Positions 51,111 to 62,117 are shown, counted from the stretch's first letter. The stretch is DNA of 64,000 bases from Oscillospiraceae bacterium NTUH-002-81 (GCA_032620915.1 CP136052.1:2720001-2784000), one strand, 5' to 3'. Numbers and translations: made by a program. The notes: generated from the sequence alone by a model not told the origin.

Positions 51111-53019
51111 TTTTTCCAGCTCGTCCAGCCACAGTCTGGCACTGGCATCGCTGGGCATCCGCAGATCTCCCCGGGGAGAGACTGCCACAGTACCCACCTT
51201 GGGGCCGTCCGGCAGGCAGGAGCGCTTGAACTGCTGGGAGAAGAATCTTCTGTAAAATACCTTCAGCCATTTCAGGATCGTCTCCTCGTCGTACTGGCCT
51301 GCGAAGGCTTTCTTCGCCAGCCGGTAGATCTTGGCCGGTTCGAATCCGAGACGCAGAATATAATAGAGATAAAAGTCATGAAGCTCGTAAGGGCCCACGA
51401 TATCCTCGGTCTTCTGGGCGATCTTGCCGTCCTCCGGCGGCAAAAGCTCCGGGCTCACCGGGGTATCCAGAATGTCGTAGAGCACCGCTTTCAGCTCCTC
51501 GTCACCGCAGGTGTCCGCATAATAGTGCACCAGATGACGGACAAGAGTCTTGGGCACGGAGGCGTTGACGCCGTACATGGACATGTGATCGCCGTTATAG
51601 GTGGCCCAGCCCAGAGCCAGTTCGGACATGTCGCCGGTGCCGATGACCATGCCGCCGCTCTTGTTGGCAATGTCCATGAGCACCTGGGTACGCTCTCTGG
51701 CCTGACCGTTTTCGTAGGTCACATCATGGCAGGCCGGATCCTGCTCGATATCCCGAAAATGCAGCGTCACTGCCTCTTTGATATCCACCTCTTTTAAGGA
51801 AGCGCCCAGCTTTTTCGTCAGCGTGCAGGCGTTGGTGTACGTCCGGTCGGTGGTGCCGAAGCAGGGCATGGTCACTGCTGTGATCAGCGACGGGGACAGG
51901 CCCAGCAGGGAAAAGGCGCGGGAGGTGACAAGCAGCGCCAGCGTGGAATCCAGGCCGCCAGAAATACCGATGACCGCGCTCTTGCAGCCGGTATGCTCCA
52001 GCCGCTTTTTCAGGCCCATGGCCTGGATGGTGAAAATCTCCTCGCAGCGTTTCCGCCGGTCTTCCTGCCGGGACGGCACGAAGGGCGCCGGATCGATGAA
52101 CCGCTCCAGCTCCAGATCCCGCAGAGGCAGGGAAAAGGGAATCCGCACATAGTCTGCGCCATCCGCCATCTCGAAGGTGGTCATCCGCCGCCGCTCCGCT
52201 TTCAGGCGGCTCACATCCAGATCAGCACAGATCATGCCGTGGCCGAACCGGGGGGATTCTTTCAAAATGCTGCCGTTTTCCGCAATGAGATTATGGCCGG
52301 AAAATACCAGATCGGTGGAGGACTCTCCCCTCCCCGGCGCTGCAGTAGATATAGCCCGCCAGCAGTCTTGCTGACTGGCTTTTGATCAGCATCCGGCGGT
52401 ACTCATCCTTGCCTGTGGTCTCATCACTAGCAGACAGGTTCACCAGCACCGTGGCCCCGGACAGGGCATGGCGGACGCTGGGGGGCCCTGGCGCCCACAC
52501 ATCCTCACAGATTTCCGCTGCCAGCACCAGATCCGGCAGTTCCTGACAGGCCAGCAGAACGTCAGTGCCAAACCAGCATGTCTGTCCCGGCATCCAGGTG
52601 ATCTTCCGGGGCGCAGCCGGGCCTTTTGTAAAATGCCGCACCTCGTAGAATTCCGAATAGTTGGGAATGAACGTCTTGGGAATGAATGCCTTCACCTCTC
52701 CCTGATCAAGCACGGCAGCCACGTTATACAGCCGCCCGTCCACCTCCAGCGGCAGTCCCACGAACGCCAGGAAGTCTTTTCCCTGGGTCTCAGCCGCCAG
52801 CGCCAGCAGTTCTTCCTTTGCCCGGCGCAGCAGCACCTCCTGCAAAAACAGGTCGCTGCACGTATAGCCGGTGAGGCAAAGCTCCGGGAACACCACGATG
52901 GATGCTCCGGCACGTTCTGCCTCTTCCATTCCCTTTCGGATCTGGTCTGCATTGTATGCCACGTCCCCCACCCGAATGGCCGGGGTCACCGCAGCAGCCC
53001 TTACGAATCCATGTCTCAT
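51105..53019 (-). CDS. nadE: Glutamine-dependent NAD+ synthetase (one-base frameshift)
   Basis: After correction 637 aa. It amidates nicotinic acid adenine dinucleotide to NAD+ with ATP and glutamine. The N-terminal nitrilase-type glutaminase has FPELCLTGY (Glu), KTFIPNYSEF (Lys) and EICEDVW (Cys). The C-terminal ammonia-dependent synthetase has GISGGLDSTLALL. Frame 1 breaks at AGEGRVLHR, where the family reads AGEGES-TDLVFSGHN; that text continues in frame 2. The shift is one extra base in the four-base run at 52327-52330. As NAD synthesis is normally essential, a sequence error is very likely. Confidence 0.9.
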
Positions 53020-53029
53020 TGGTGTCCTC

Positions 53030-53905
53030 CTATTTTCTCTTCAAAATCGCTTTCAGCTCGTCTACCGTAAACGTATAATTGGTGTTGCAGAAATGACAGT
53101 TGACCTCGATATCCTTGTTATCAGCGATCATTTCTTCCAGATCCTTGCGGCCAATGCTGCAGATCACCTTTTCCACCCGCTCCTTGGAGCAGTTGCAGGC
53201 AAACTGGGTGGGCAGCTTTTCTGTGATCTCCAGGCCGAAGTCCCCCAGCAGCTCCTCCAGGATTTCCTCCGGCGTTTTTCCCGCATCCAGCAGGGCCGTC
53301 ACAGAAGTGACCGTGGACAGTTTCTGCTCCAGTTTGTCAATGATGTCATCCGGCGTAAAAGGCATGAGCTGAATGATAAAGCCGCCGGCGCATTTTACTG
53401 TGTTATCCTTATTCATGAGCACGCCCAGTCCCACGGATGAAGGCACCTGCTCAGACGTTGCAAAATAGTAGGTCAGATCCTCGGCGATCTCTCCGGTCTG
53501 CAGGGCCGTCTGCCCCACATAGGGCTCTTTCAGGCCCATATCCCGGATGACGCTCAGCAGGCCGTTGCCCAGAGCGCCGCCCACATCCAGCTTTCCTTTG
53601 GCATTAGGCGGCAGCATCACATCCGGCTGGTTGGCATAGCCCTTGACGTTTCCTCTGGCATCCGCCGTCACCGTCAGGCCGCCGATGGGGCCCTCGCAGC
53701 GGATCTGCAGCGTCAGCATATCGTCGTCCCCTTTTTGCATCACGCCCATCATGGCGCCCGCCGTCAGCAGCCGTCCCAGGGCAGCTGTCACCACCGGGCT
53801 GGTATTGTGGGCCTTTCTGGCCGTCTCCGCGATCTCCCGCGTGGTTGCCGCAAACGCGCGGATCTGGCTGTCCGCCGCTGTGGCTCTAATGATATAATCA
53901 GACAT
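53030..53905 (-). CDS. hslO: Hsp33 redox-regulated chaperone
   Basis: Protein of 291 aa. The C-terminal zinc site is CNC (about residue 238) and CHFC (about 270). These four cysteines form disulfides under oxidative stress and switch on holdase activity. The N-terminal core includes TVTADARGNVKGYANQP. It overlaps the methyltransferase gene upstream by eight bases. Confidence 0.95.
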   Translation of the reverse strand: MSDYIIRATAADSQIRAFAATTREIAETARKAHNTSPVVTAALGRLLTAGAMMGVMQKGDDDMLTLQIRCEGPIGGLTVTADARGNVKGYANQPDVMLPPNAKGKLDVGGALGNGLLSVIRDMGLKEPYVGQTALQTGEIAEDLTYYFATSEQVPSSVGLGVLMNKDNTVKCAGGFIIQLMPFTPDDIIDKLEQKLSTVTSVTALLDAGKTPEEILEELLGDFGLEITEKLPTQFACNCSKERVEKVICSIGRKDLEEMIADNKDIEVNCHFCNTNYTFTVDELKAILKRK

Positions 53906-54659
53906 GTTGTTTTCCTTTCTCTCTGGCGATCACATAGATCCGGTCGCTGTCCGGCCGGGGCGCATCCTTCGTGAATGCGTCATAGGTGGTGACAAATTCC
54001 ATGCCGCCCGCCTCCAGGCAGGCTTTCACCTGTGCCAGCGTGTAGGCCCGCTGATAATGGGTCTCCGTAAATTTCCGGTACAGGTTTTCTTCCTCCCGGA
54101 TAAAAATGGACAGGTCGTATTCGTTGATCTGTTCCTCCGGATCATAAAAATTATCCCAGATAAAGCTTTTATCCTCCCGGTCCTCCGCAATGGTGGCATC
54201 CCCCAGGAGCTCTTCATATTTATAAACGGTATTCAGGTCAAACACGAAAATGCCGCCGGGATCCAGATAGTTGTTCACCAGCCGGAACACCTCCGTCAGA
54301 TCTTCCTCTTCCAATATATAGTTCATGGAATCGCACACGCACACCACCGCAGCCACCGTGCCGTACAGCTCAAAGCTCCGCATATCCTGCTGCAGGTACA
54401 AAATATCGTGACCGGACTGCTGCCGCTTCTCCATGGCGATCTCCAGCATATCCGCCGACAGATCCACGCCGATCATGTCATAGCCGTACCCGGCCAGCAC
54501 CTCGGTCATGCTGCCGGTGCCGCAGCCCAGATCCAGCACCAGCCCTTCCCGGACACCATATTCCTCCAGCAGGGATCGGATATAGCGTCCCCATTCTTCA
54601 TACGGAATATTATCCATGAACGCGTCGTACACCCGGGCAAAACTCGTATAAGCATCCAT
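53898..54659 (-). CDS. Class I SAM-dependent methyltransferase
   Basis: Protein of 253 aa. SAM-binding motif I is VLDLGCGTGSMTEVLAGYG; motif post-I MIGVDLSADMLEIA and the YLQQDMRSF loop follow. It starts with the common YTSFARVYDAFMDNIPYEEW. The substrate is unknown. It shares one base with the hisC stop (TGATG) and overlaps hslO, so it is part of a tight gene run. Confidence 0.85.
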   Translation of the reverse strand: MDAYTSFARVYDAFMDNIPYEEWGRYIRSLLEEYGVREGLVLDLGCGTGSMTEVLAGYGYDMIGVDLSADMLEIAMEKRQQSGHDILYLQQDMRSFELYGTVAAVVCVCDSMNYILEEEDLTEVFRLVNNYLDPGGIFVFDLNTVYKYEELLGDATIAEDREDKSFIWDNFYDPEEQINEYDLSIFIREEENLYRKFTETHYQRAYTLAQVKACLEAGGMEFVTTYDAFTKDAPRPDSDRIYVIAREKGKQHV

Positions 54660-55722
54660 CAGTGCGTCTCCACGTATTTCTTCAAAAATGCCAGCAGCTC
54701 GTCCATCTCTGCATCGGTGCCCACGGTGATCCGCAGATAATTGTCGATCCGGGGCGATGCAAAATACCGGACAAAGATATCCTGCTGCTTTAATGCCTCA
54801 AACAGCTCTTTTGCCGGGATCCGCGCATGGGTGACGAACAGGAAGTTTGCTTTGGACGGCGTCATGGAAAATCCTAAGCTTACCAGTTCCTCTGCCGCCC
54901 GCTCCCTCGTTGCCACGATTTTCGCTGTGGTTTCGGCAAAATATTCTGTATCACGCACGGAAGCCGCGCCGCAGGCCAGAGCCGCCGCGTTCAGCGTGTA
55001 GGAATTGTAGGAATATTTTACATCGTTCATGTATTTGATGAGCAGCGGACTGCCGAAGGCATAGCCGATGCGCATGCCCGCCATGGAGCGGGACTTGGAA
55101 AAGGTCTGCACCACCAGAAGATTGTCGTATTTCTCCAGCAGCGGCAGTGCCGATGCCCCGCCGAAATCAATGTACGCCTCGTCCACGATGACGATCACGT
55201 CCCGATTGTGGGACAGGATATCCTCAATAAAGGAAAGGGGTTCCGCAATGGCCGTGGGCGCATTTGGATTGGGAAAAACAATGCCGCCATTTTCCCGGTA
55301 ATAGTCTTCCTTGCGAAGCCTGAAATTCTCATCCAGCGCCGGGCGCTCATAGGGAATGCCCAGAAGATCGGCCCAAACCGGATAAAAGGAGTAGGTCACA
55401 TCCGGGAACAGGATGGGTTTCTTCGAATTGAAAAAGGTCATAAATGCCATGGCCAGCACATCGTCAGAGCCAACGCCCACGAACACCTGCTCCTTTTTCA
55501 CCCCATACACATCCGCAATGGCCTCTGTCAGCACGTCGCAGGCCGGGTCAGGGTAACGGCGCAGGCTGTCTGCCGGAAGCCCCCGCAGGGCAGCCTCTCC
55601 ACGCCGGGAGCCGGGGGGTAAGGATTTTCATTGGTGTTCAGCTTGATCATCCGGGCACGCTTGGGCTGCTCGCCCGGCACATAGGGCACGACTTTCCGTA
55701 TATTTTCCTCAAATGCTCTCAT
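54659..55722 (-). CDS. hisC: Histidinol-phosphate aminotransferase (one-base frameshift)
   Basis: After correction 354 aa. It transaminates imidazole-acetol phosphate in histidine synthesis. Frame 1 gives [20 protein letters not shown] to APGVE. Frame 2 resumes [20 protein letters not shown] and includes [32 protein letters not shown] and [15 protein letters not shown] (PLP Lys). The shift is near 55594-55599, where one base seems missing from GGAGGAGG. No other his genes are near. It follows another aminotransferase gene by seven bases. Confidence 0.85.
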
Positions 55723-55729
55723 CTGTTTT

Positions 55730-56923
55730 TCATCCTTTCACTCCGAACTCTTCTGCCAGCGCCGCAAATCCCGGCATGGCGTTCTGGATCGTCTCGTAGC
55801 TCACACAATAAGCGATCCGCACAAAGCCCGGGCAGGCAAAGGTACTGCCGGGCACCACCAGAATGTTGTGCTTCTTGGCCGCCGCACAGAATTCGTTCTC
55901 ATCGGCAGTGGGTGTCTTCACAAACAGGTAAAACGCGCCCTCCGGCTTGATGCAGGAATAGCCCAGCGCCTTCAGACCGCCGTACAGCGCTTCCCGGTTC
56001 CGGTTGTAAAAGGCAACATCTGTTTTCGCATCCACACAGCGGGCCACCACCCTCTGCATGAGGGACGGTGCGTTGACAAAGCCCAGGATCCGGTTTGCCA
56101 CAGAAGCGGCAGCGATCACATCGTCCGCATCGCTCAGCTCGTCGGGCATGACCAGATAGCCGATCCGCTCGCCGGGCAGGGACAGGGATTTGCTGTAGGA
56201 ATAGCCCACAATGGTGTTGTCATAATATTTTGTCAGGTAAGGCACTTCCACGCCGTCATAGGCCAGCTCCCGGTAAGGCTCATCGGAGATCAGATAAATG
56301 TCCGTGCCGAATGCCTTCTGCTTTTCCTTTAAGATCTGTGCCAGCTTCTGGATCGTCTCCTCCGTATAAACCACACCGGTGGGATTGTTGGGGTTGTTGA
56401 CGATGACTGCCTTCGTTTTCGCCGTGATTTTCCGGGCAAACTCCTCCAGGTTCGGCTGGAACGTCTCGGTATCCGGGGATACCACCACCAGCACGCCGTC
56501 ATAGTTGCCCACATAGCTTCTGTATTCTCCAAAGAAAGGGGCAAAGGTGATGACCTCATCGCCCGGGTTCAGCAGCGTCTTGAAGATCACGTTCAGGCCG
56601 CCGGCCGCACCCACGGTCATGAGAATGTTGCGCTGGCCGAACTTCGTGCCAAACCGCCGGTTCAGGGACTGGGCGATGGCCTCCCGCACGTCCTCGTAGC
56701 CGGAATTGCTCATATAGCCGTGGAGCACCACCGGATCCTCATGATCTGCCAGATCCTTGATGGCCTCTTTTACACAGTCCGGCGCTGCCACATTGGGATT
56801 GCCCAGGCTGAAATCATATACATGATCGGCGCCGTAAATGGCCGCCATCTTCTTGCCTTCCTCAAACATGGCCCGGATCACGGAGCTGTTTGCCACATAG
56901 CCCTTCATTTTCTCAGAAATCAT
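55730..56923 (-). CDS. Class I/II PLP-dependent aminotransferase (aspartate aminotransferase-like)
   Basis: Protein of 397 aa. Features are [39 protein letters not shown] and [15 protein letters not shown] (PLP Lys). The subgroup with DEPYRE and PGERIGY is common in Clostridia and often labelled aspartate aminotransferase; its substrate is not settled. AAGGAGG lies upstream of the ATG. It is upstream of hisC in the same run. Confidence 0.85.
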   Translation of the reverse strand: MISEKMKGYVANSSVIRAMFEEGKKMAAIYGADHVYDFSLGNPNVAAPDCVKEAIKDLADHEDPVVLHGYMSNSGYEDVREAIAQSLNRRFGTKFGQRNILMTVGAAGGLNVIFKTLLNPGDEVITFAPFFGEYRSYVGNYDGVLVVVSPDTETFQPNLEEFARKITAKTKAVIVNNPNNPTGVVYTEETIQKLAQILKEKQKAFGTDIYLISDEPYRELAYDGVEVPYLTKYYDNTIVGYSYSKSLSLPGERIGYLVMPDELSDADDVIAAASVANRILGFVNAPSLMQRVVARCVDAKTDVAFYNRNREALYGGLKALGYSCIKPEGAFYLFVKTPTADENEFCAAAKKHNILVVPGSTFACPGFVRIAYCVSYETIQNAMPGFAALAEEFGVKG

Positions 56924-57071
56924 CGCATACTCCTCCTTATCTTACGTGTATCAGATCATCCGCTGTCCTTTACAGCAGCAGGATTCACACACACCTGCTT
57001 TCTTCTATATAGAAAGAACGCTCTTCTGTTCTTTATCATAGCACAGTGTGACATTCCCTGCACCTTAAAAT

Positions 57072-57962
57072 TTATTTTTCCGTCACATATCCTTTATCCA
57101 CCATGAACGCCGGATGATAGGACAGCTTTGCCTTGCGCAGCCCTTCCGCGCCCACATCATCCTCCCGGTTCACATATTTATATTTTCCCAGCAGCGCATG
57201 CCGCACAAACTGCTGGTTGATCATGGTGTAGGCACCATCAATGTCCGCCCGGGCTTTCTCGATGTGCACCACGAACGTATCCTCGCAGGCCTGCTCGCCC
57301 AGAGTGAAAGCCACCACTTCACCGCCCACCCGCAGCACGCCGCCCTCCATGGAAAGCTCCGTAAACAGCCGTAGGGCATTGAGCGCCACGCACATCTCCG
57401 CGTTTTTCTCCACGTCCTCCTCGCAGCCGTTTTCCCGCCGCCAGATCAGCGCCATCTGGAAACAGTCCTCCAGATTGTCCGCCGTCATGGGTTCATAGCT
57501 CCAGTCCGGATACTGCTTCTGAAACTTGTTCACATGATTTTTCTTCCCATGATACTTCTTGCCGGAAAGATTTGCAAGTTTCTCTGCGTCATAAACATAG
57601 TCTGCATAATCTCTGTCATATTCTATCTGAAATCTGCCGGGAAACAGCGCTTCCAGCTGTGCAAACTGCTCTCTCGTCACACACTGGAAGGCCAGCGCCT
57701 GCCCGCGCTCCCGCTGATAAGCATCCAGCGCCTCCACGATTTTCCGCAGATTGCCGGTACCTGCCGGGAAAGCAAACACTTCCTCCTCCAGACTTTTCAT
57801 CACAAGAAAATCCCCCACCACCGCATATCCTGTGGGATACTGCCTCGACCACAGATACAGATTGGCAAATGTGGTCTCCGCACTGCGGGAGGCAAGGCTG
57901 TACAGGTAAGGCAGAAACAGCGCCCGATCCTGTACCTCTATCTTTTTCCATTCCAGTTCCAT
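57072..57962 (-). CDS. DUF2156/LPG synthetase C-terminal-like GNAT-fold protein
   Basis: Protein of 296 aa with two GNAT-like halves. Segments YLYSLASRSAETTFANLYLWS and KKYHGKKNHVNKFQKQYPDW are family hallmarks, as is the final LRKAKLSYHPAFMVDKGYV. Related C-terminal domains of MprF transfer amino acids from tRNA to lipids. This soluble form lacks the membrane flippase and its substrate is unknown. Stand-alone gene. Confidence 0.8.
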   Translation of the reverse strand: MELEWKKIEVQDRALFLPYLYSLASRSAETTFANLYLWSRQYPTGYAVVGDFLVMKSLEEEVFAFPAGTGNLRKIVEALDAYQRERGQALAFQCVTREQFAQLEALFPGRFQIEYDRDYADYVYDAEKLANLSGKKYHGKKNHVNKFQKQYPDWSYEPMTADNLEDCFQMALIWRRENGCEEDVEKNAEMCVALNALRLFTELSMEGGVLRVGGEVVAFTLGEQACEDTFVVHIEKARADIDGAYTMINQQFVRHALLGKYKYVNREDDVGAEGLRKAKLSYHPAFMVDKGYVTEK

Positions 57963-58184
57963 ACAATACCTGCCTTTAAAATCTCAGAAAGGCCAGTGCC
58001 CGCCTGCGGCGGTCTGACCCTCATTTTTTATTTTCTTCCTATAAACAATTTCATGCCATCATTCCAACAGACACATTTTCGCTGATCATATTCCGTTTCT
58101 CTCTGATCGCTGACAACAATCTTGATAGATTCACATCTCACGCTTTGTGTCCAAATCAGTACCACACATGACTGTTGATGGCAC

Positions 58185-58718
58185 TTATACCGTTCTGCGC
58201 CGCCGCTTTTTCTTCGTGCACAGCGGCCGGAAGATGGTCTTCCTTCCCATCCAGCCAATGATCCGGGTGACGATGATCCCGGCAAAGATGCCGATGCTGT
58301 CGATGGCCACATCCCGCTTGCTGGCGCCCCGGCCGGATACGAACAGCTGATGATATTCGTCCAGGGCCGCAAAGCCCACGCAGATGGCCCCGGCCACCAG
58401 CGTCAGCCAGATGCCCCGCAGGCCGTACACATACAGCGGCAGTGCCAGAGACACCGCCAGCAGAAAATATTCCGTCACATGGCCGCATTTGCGGATGAGA
58501 TGGTGAAAATGGTTGGCGTAATTCTCGATCTCCGTCTGGGACAGGTCGAGATTGGCCACCTGATCCACCGTTTCCACGACTTTTACACTGACTTTATACG
58601 TAAAAGCCGCCGACGTCTTCCCGTCCTCCGCCGAGAAGCTGTATATCATTACCATCATGCAAAGCGCCGGCACAAAGGACAGGGGCTTGAGCATGGATCT
58701 TAAAAATACACGAATCAT
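58185..58718 (-). CDS. VanZ family membrane protein
   Basis: Protein of 177 aa with about four membrane segments. The VanZ pattern includes HLIRKCGHVTEYFLLAV and ALDEYHQLFVSGRGASKRDV, then a short basic tail KKKRRRRTV. VanZ-like proteins are linked to low-level glycopeptide resistance, but most have no known role. Its ATG is one base after the prfA stop, and GAGGAG in the end of prfA serves as its ribosome site, so it is coupled to prfA. Confidence 0.85.
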   Translation of the reverse strand: MIRVFLRSMLKPLSFVPALCMMVMIYSFSAEDGKTSAAFTYKVSVKVVETVDQVANLDLSQTEIENYANHFHHLIRKCGHVTEYFLLAVSLALPLYVYGLRGIWLTLVAGAICVGFAALDEYHQLFVSGRGASKRDVAIDSIGIFAGIIVTRIIGWMGRKTIFRPLCTKKKRRRRTV

Positions 58719-58719
58719 T

Positions 58720-59793
58720 TTACTCCTCGTTCATCTTTGCCAGCTTGGCTGCCTGGTCAGCGGCGATGCAGGCATCAATGATCTCCTGGATATCGCCGTC
58801 CATGATTTTGTCCAGCTTGTACAGCGTCAGGTTGATCCGGTGATCGGTCACACGGCCCTGGGGGAAGTTGTACGTCCGGATCTTCTCGGAACGATCACCG
58901 GTACCGATCTGGCTCCGGCGTGCCTCCGCCTCCGCATCGTGGGCTTTCTGGCACTCAATATCGTATAATTTGGCACGCAGCAGGGCGAAAGCCTTGGCCT
59001 TGTTCTGCAGCTGGGATTTCTCGGTCTGGCTGTACACCACGATACCGCTGGGGTAATGGGTCAGACGCACCGCAGAGTCTGTGGTATTGACACACTGGCC
59101 GCCGTTACCAGACGCACGCATGACGTCAATACGGATATCCTTTTCATCGATCTGCACATCCACTTCCTCTGCCTCCGGCATCACAGCCACAGAAGCGGTG
59201 GACGTATGGATCCGGCCGCCGGACTCGGTTTCCGGCACACGCTGTACCCGATGCACGCCGCTCTCATATTTCAGCACAGAGTACGCGCCCTGGCCGTTGA
59301 CCATGAAGTTCACAGACTTCATGCCGCCAATGCCGGTCTCATCCACTTCCATGGTTTCCACCTTCCAGCGGCGACTTTCCGCATAGTGCACATACATCCG
59401 GTAAAGCTCTGCCGCAAACAGGGCAGCCTCGTCTCCGCCTGCACCCGCACGGATCTCCACGATAACGTTCTTGTCATCGTTGGGGTCCTTGGGCAGCAGC
59501 AGGATCTTCAGCTTCGCCTCCAGCTCCTCGATGCGCTTCTTGGCATCCGACAGCTCCTCTTTTAACAGTTCCCGCATTTCCTCATCAGACTCTGCCTCCA
59601 GCATTTCCAGGCTGTCCGCCTCGGTCTGCTTACATTCCTTATACTCTTTGTAGGCATCCACCAGCGGCTGCAGATCGCTCTGCTCCTTCATGAGCTTGCG
59701 GAAACGGTTCTGATCGTCGGTCACATTGGGCTCATTGAGCTCACTCATAATTTCTTCAAAACGGATCAGCAGATCCTCCAGTTTATCAAACAT
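58720..59793 (-). CDS. prfA: Peptide chain release factor 1
   Basis: Protein of 357 aa. It reads UAA and UAG stops and triggers peptidyl-tRNA hydrolysis. The GGQ motif is in [19 protein letters not shown]. The stop-recognition PxT-type loop is near [12 protein letters not shown]. The start at 59793 (MFDKLEDLL) follows AGGAGG; a longer form is unlikely. It overlaps the end of prmC, whose product methylates the GGQ glutamine. Confidence 0.95.
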   Translation of the reverse strand: MFDKLEDLLIRFEEIMSELNEPNVTDDQNRFRKLMKEQSDLQPLVDAYKEYKECKQTEADSLEMLEAESDEEMRELLKEELSDAKKRIEELEAKLKILLLPKDPNDDKNVIVEIRAGAGGDEAALFAAELYRMYVHYAESRRWKVETMEVDETGIGGMKSVNFMVNGQGAYSVLKYESGVHRVQRVPETESGGRIHTSTASVAVMPEAEEVDVQIDEKDIRIDVMRASGNGGQCVNTTDSAVRLTHYPSGIVVYSQTEKSQLQNKAKAFALLRAKLYDIECQKAHDAEAEARRSQIGTGDRSEKIRTYNFPQGRVTDHRINLTLYKLDKIMDGDIQEIIDACIAADQAAKLAKMNEE

Positions 59794-60650
59794 TTCTATT
59801 CCTCCTGTAACATCCCGACACGACCCGGTCAAGGCCTGCCAGATCCTTTATCACTGAAACAGTTGCAAATCCCCGCGCTTCCATGAGCTGCCGCACCGCC
59901 GCACCCTGATCGTAACCGATCTCCATGCACAGCCAGCCGCCCTCTTTCAGATACGAAGGGCTTTCCTGTACGATTCTCCTGTAAAAAAACAATCCGTCCG
60001 CGGTGCCGTCCAGCGCCATCCGGGGCTCATGCTCCCCGCACCTCCGGGGCCAGCGTCTCAATCTCCGCCGATGCAATATAGGGCGGATTGGATACGATGA
60101 GATCAAAGGTGCCGGTCACCGGTTCGAACAGATCGCCCTGCACCAGCCGGGCCTCCACACCGTTCGCCTCCACATTGCCCTTCGCCACCGCCAGGGCCTT
60201 CCCGGAAAGGTCGGCGCCCGTTCCAAAAGTGCCCTTCGCGTAATGCAGAAGGCTCACCAGAATGCAGCCGGACCCGGTACACAGATCCAGGAAAATATTT
60301 CCCGGCGCCAGGTGTCTGAGGCATTCCTCCACCAGCACCTCCGTGTCCTGTCTGGGGATGAGCACATCCGGTGTCACTCGAAAGGGCAGTCCCATGAATT
60401 CCTGCTCCCCGGTGATATGCTGTAATGGCACCCGTTCACACCGTCTGGCAATGAGTTTCAGATACGCCTCCTGTTCCTCCCCGGAAGCGCGCTGCGTCCG
60501 GTTCAGAAGATACCAGGTGCGATCCACCTTTTTATCATAGGAAAAAAGAAGCCACGCATCCACTGCGGCTTCTTCCACCCCGGCAGCCGCAAGCCGCCGC
60601 TGTCCTTCCTCCACCAGTTCCCCGTAGGAAAATGTGTTACCATCATTCAT
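59786..60650 (-). CDS. prmC: Release factor glutamine methyltransferase (one-base frameshift)
   Basis: After correction 287 aa. SAM-binding [16 protein letters not shown] and the substrate motif SNPPYI are in frame 1. Frame 1 breaks at APEVRGA; frame 2 reads [21 protein letters not shown], as in the family. The shift is one extra base in the four-base run at 60034-60037. Its partner gene prfA is directly downstream. A sequence error is likelier than loss. The start is MNDGNTFS, eight bases into the DUF1385 gene end. Confidence 0.85.
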
Positions 60651-61593
60651 ATGCGTTCTCCGCAGCAGGCGTTCCTGCCACCTTACAGTCTGCGCCCTCC
60701 GCACCGGCCAGGAACTTTCGCCAGTCAAACACAGCTTCCACAGCAGCGATGGCCACCTCCACCATGTCGTCCTCCGGCTCTCTCGTGGTCAGCTTCTGCA
60801 GCCACAGGCCCGGTTTGCTCAAAGTCAGCACCACCGGATTCTCGCTTTTGCCTGCCAGCCGGATGAACTCATAGGATACCCCAGCGATCACCGGCACCAG
60901 CAAGATCCGCACCACCACCCGCAGCAGCGGGGAATTTACCCGGATAAACAGAAAGAAAATGATGCTCACCACCATGACGATGAGCAGGAAGCTCGTCCCG
61001 CACCGGCGGTGCAGCCGGGAACTCTTCTGTACATTTTCCACGTTCAGCTCCATGCCGTGTTCGATGCAGTTGATGCATTTGTGTTCCGCGCCGTGGTACT
61101 GGAATACCCGCTGGATATCCTCCATCCGGGAGATCAGCGCGATATAGCCTAAGAAGATCACCAGCCGCAGCACACCCTCCAGCACCGAGATCACCAGCGC
61201 GGAATCCGTCAGCCGCCGGAACAGGCTCGCCGCAAAATAAGGCAGCAGCATGAAAATGCCGATGGCAAGTACAATGGAAAGTGCCACCGTGCCACCCATC
61301 ATCAGCGCCTCAGACTTCTCGTCCTTCGGCTTGCCCGCGTCTTCTTCGTCCTCGTAAAAGCTGGCCGAATAAGTCAGCGTCTTCATGCCGATGACCATGG
61401 AATCTATAAAATTAAATACGCCCCGCACAAAGGGGATCTTCGTCAATGTCTTGCACGGGATGAAGCTTCTGTAATCCTCCACCTTCACCTCGATGCTCTT
61501 GTCGGGCTTGCGCACGCCGATGGAATACCTGTCCTGGTTGCGCATCATGATGCCTTCGATCACAGCCTGCCCGCCAATACCGGAATTTCTCAT
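60643..61593 (-). CDS. DUF1385 membrane protein
   Basis: Protein of 316 aa with the N-terminal signature IGGQAVIEGIMMRNQDRYSI and several membrane helices in the middle. YHGAEHKCINCIEHG has conserved His/Glu/Cys residues that may bind a metal. Function unknown; it is often found between rpmE and prmC-prfA in Clostridia, as here. GGAG lies upstream of the ATG. Its 5' leader contains repeat copy A. Confidence 0.9.
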   Translation of the reverse strand: MRNSGIGGQAVIEGIMMRNQDRYSIGVRKPDKSIEVKVEDYRSFIPCKTLTKIPFVRGVFNFIDSMVIGMKTLTYSASFYEDEEDAGKPKDEKSEALMMGGTVALSIVLAIGIFMLLPYFAASLFRRLTDSALVISVLEGVLRLVIFLGYIALISRMEDIQRVFQYHGAEHKCINCIEHGMELNVENVQKSSRLHRRCGTSFLLIVMVVSIIFFLFIRVNSPLLRVVVRILLVPVIAGVSYEFIRLAGKSENPVVLTLSKPGLWLQKLTTREPEDDMVEVAIAAVEAVFDWRKFLAGAEGADCKVAGTPAAENAYE

Positions 61594-61693
61594 TTATTAT
61601 TCTCCATTGTCAAAAAACATTATAAATGAAGTGCTCTTCACACTCTGCCCTTTTCAAACGGTTCAGAGCGCTGTCCACTCCCAGCTCTTTGCT

Positions 61694-61854
61694 AAACAGT
61701 TCACCGCGCCATTCGCAAAATCGCGCTGACGCGCTCTCCGCCTGCGACCGCAGGCTATTTTTGCTCATCATCCGGCGCTCAACTTATGCTTTTCGGTGCA
61801 CTGCTTTCCATGCAAGCATGGCAGCAGCACGCCGAAAGCATAATTGAACTGTTT
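61694..61854 (-). repeat. Structured intergenic element, copy A (candidate leader RNA)
   Basis: Closing arms AAACAGTTCA and TGAACTGTTT are complementary. Inside on the minus strand are a long hairpin with a CCATGCTTGCATGG tip, GAGCGCCGGATGATGAGCAAAAAT, AGCCTGC-ggtc-GCAGGC, AGAGCGCGTCAGCGCGA, and TTTTGCGAATGGCGCG (GCAAAA/TTTTGC). It directly follows a predicted promoter and precedes the DUF1385 gene. Confidence 0.7.
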
Positions 61855-61878
61855 ATAAGAAATAAGGTCGAGATTATG
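61849..61878 (-). promoter_or_regulatory. Promoter between rpmE and the DUF1385 gene
   Basis: On the minus strand TTGCAT, an 18-base spacer, then TATAAA. It overlaps the rpmE terminator and the 5' arm of element A. Confidence 0.6.
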
Positions 61879-61893
61879 CAACCTCAACCTTAT
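61856..61893 (-). terminator. rpmE terminator
   Basis: On the minus strand ATAAGGTTGAG pairs with CTCGACCTTAT, followed by TTCTTAT. Confidence 0.75.
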
Positions 61894-61910
61894 CGTTTAT
61901 TACAGCTATC

Positions 61911-62117
61911 TTATTTCGCGTTCATGCCATACTTCTTGTTGAACTTATCGATACGTCCGCGTGCAGCAGCAGCCTTCTGCTGACCGGTGTAGAATGAATG
62001 GCACTTGGAACAGATTTCTACGTGGATGTCCTTCTTTGTAGAGCCTGTAACAAATGTGTTGCCGCAGTTGCAAGTAACAGTTGCCTGGTAGTACTCCGGA
62101 TGGATTCCTTCTCTCAT
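61911..62117 (-). CDS. rpmE: 50S ribosomal protein L31 (zinc-binding type)
   Basis: Protein of 68 aa. Four cysteines (CNCG near residue 16, CSKC near 36) mark the zinc-containing L31 form. [10 protein letters not shown] is the typical start; AGGTG lies six bases before ATG 62117. There is no sign of a zinc-free paralogue here. A long GC-rich leader of about 170 bases suggests control at the RNA level. Confidence 0.95.
   Translation of the reverse strand: MREGIHPEYYQATVTCNCGNTFVTGSTKKDIHVEICSKCHSFYTGQQKAAAARGRIDKFNKKYGMNAK

Noticed and set aside
57987..58021. GC-rich hairpin followed by T-run on the plus strand
   Set aside because: It looks terminator-like, but no plus-strand gene precedes it; on the minus strand it lacks a T-tract.
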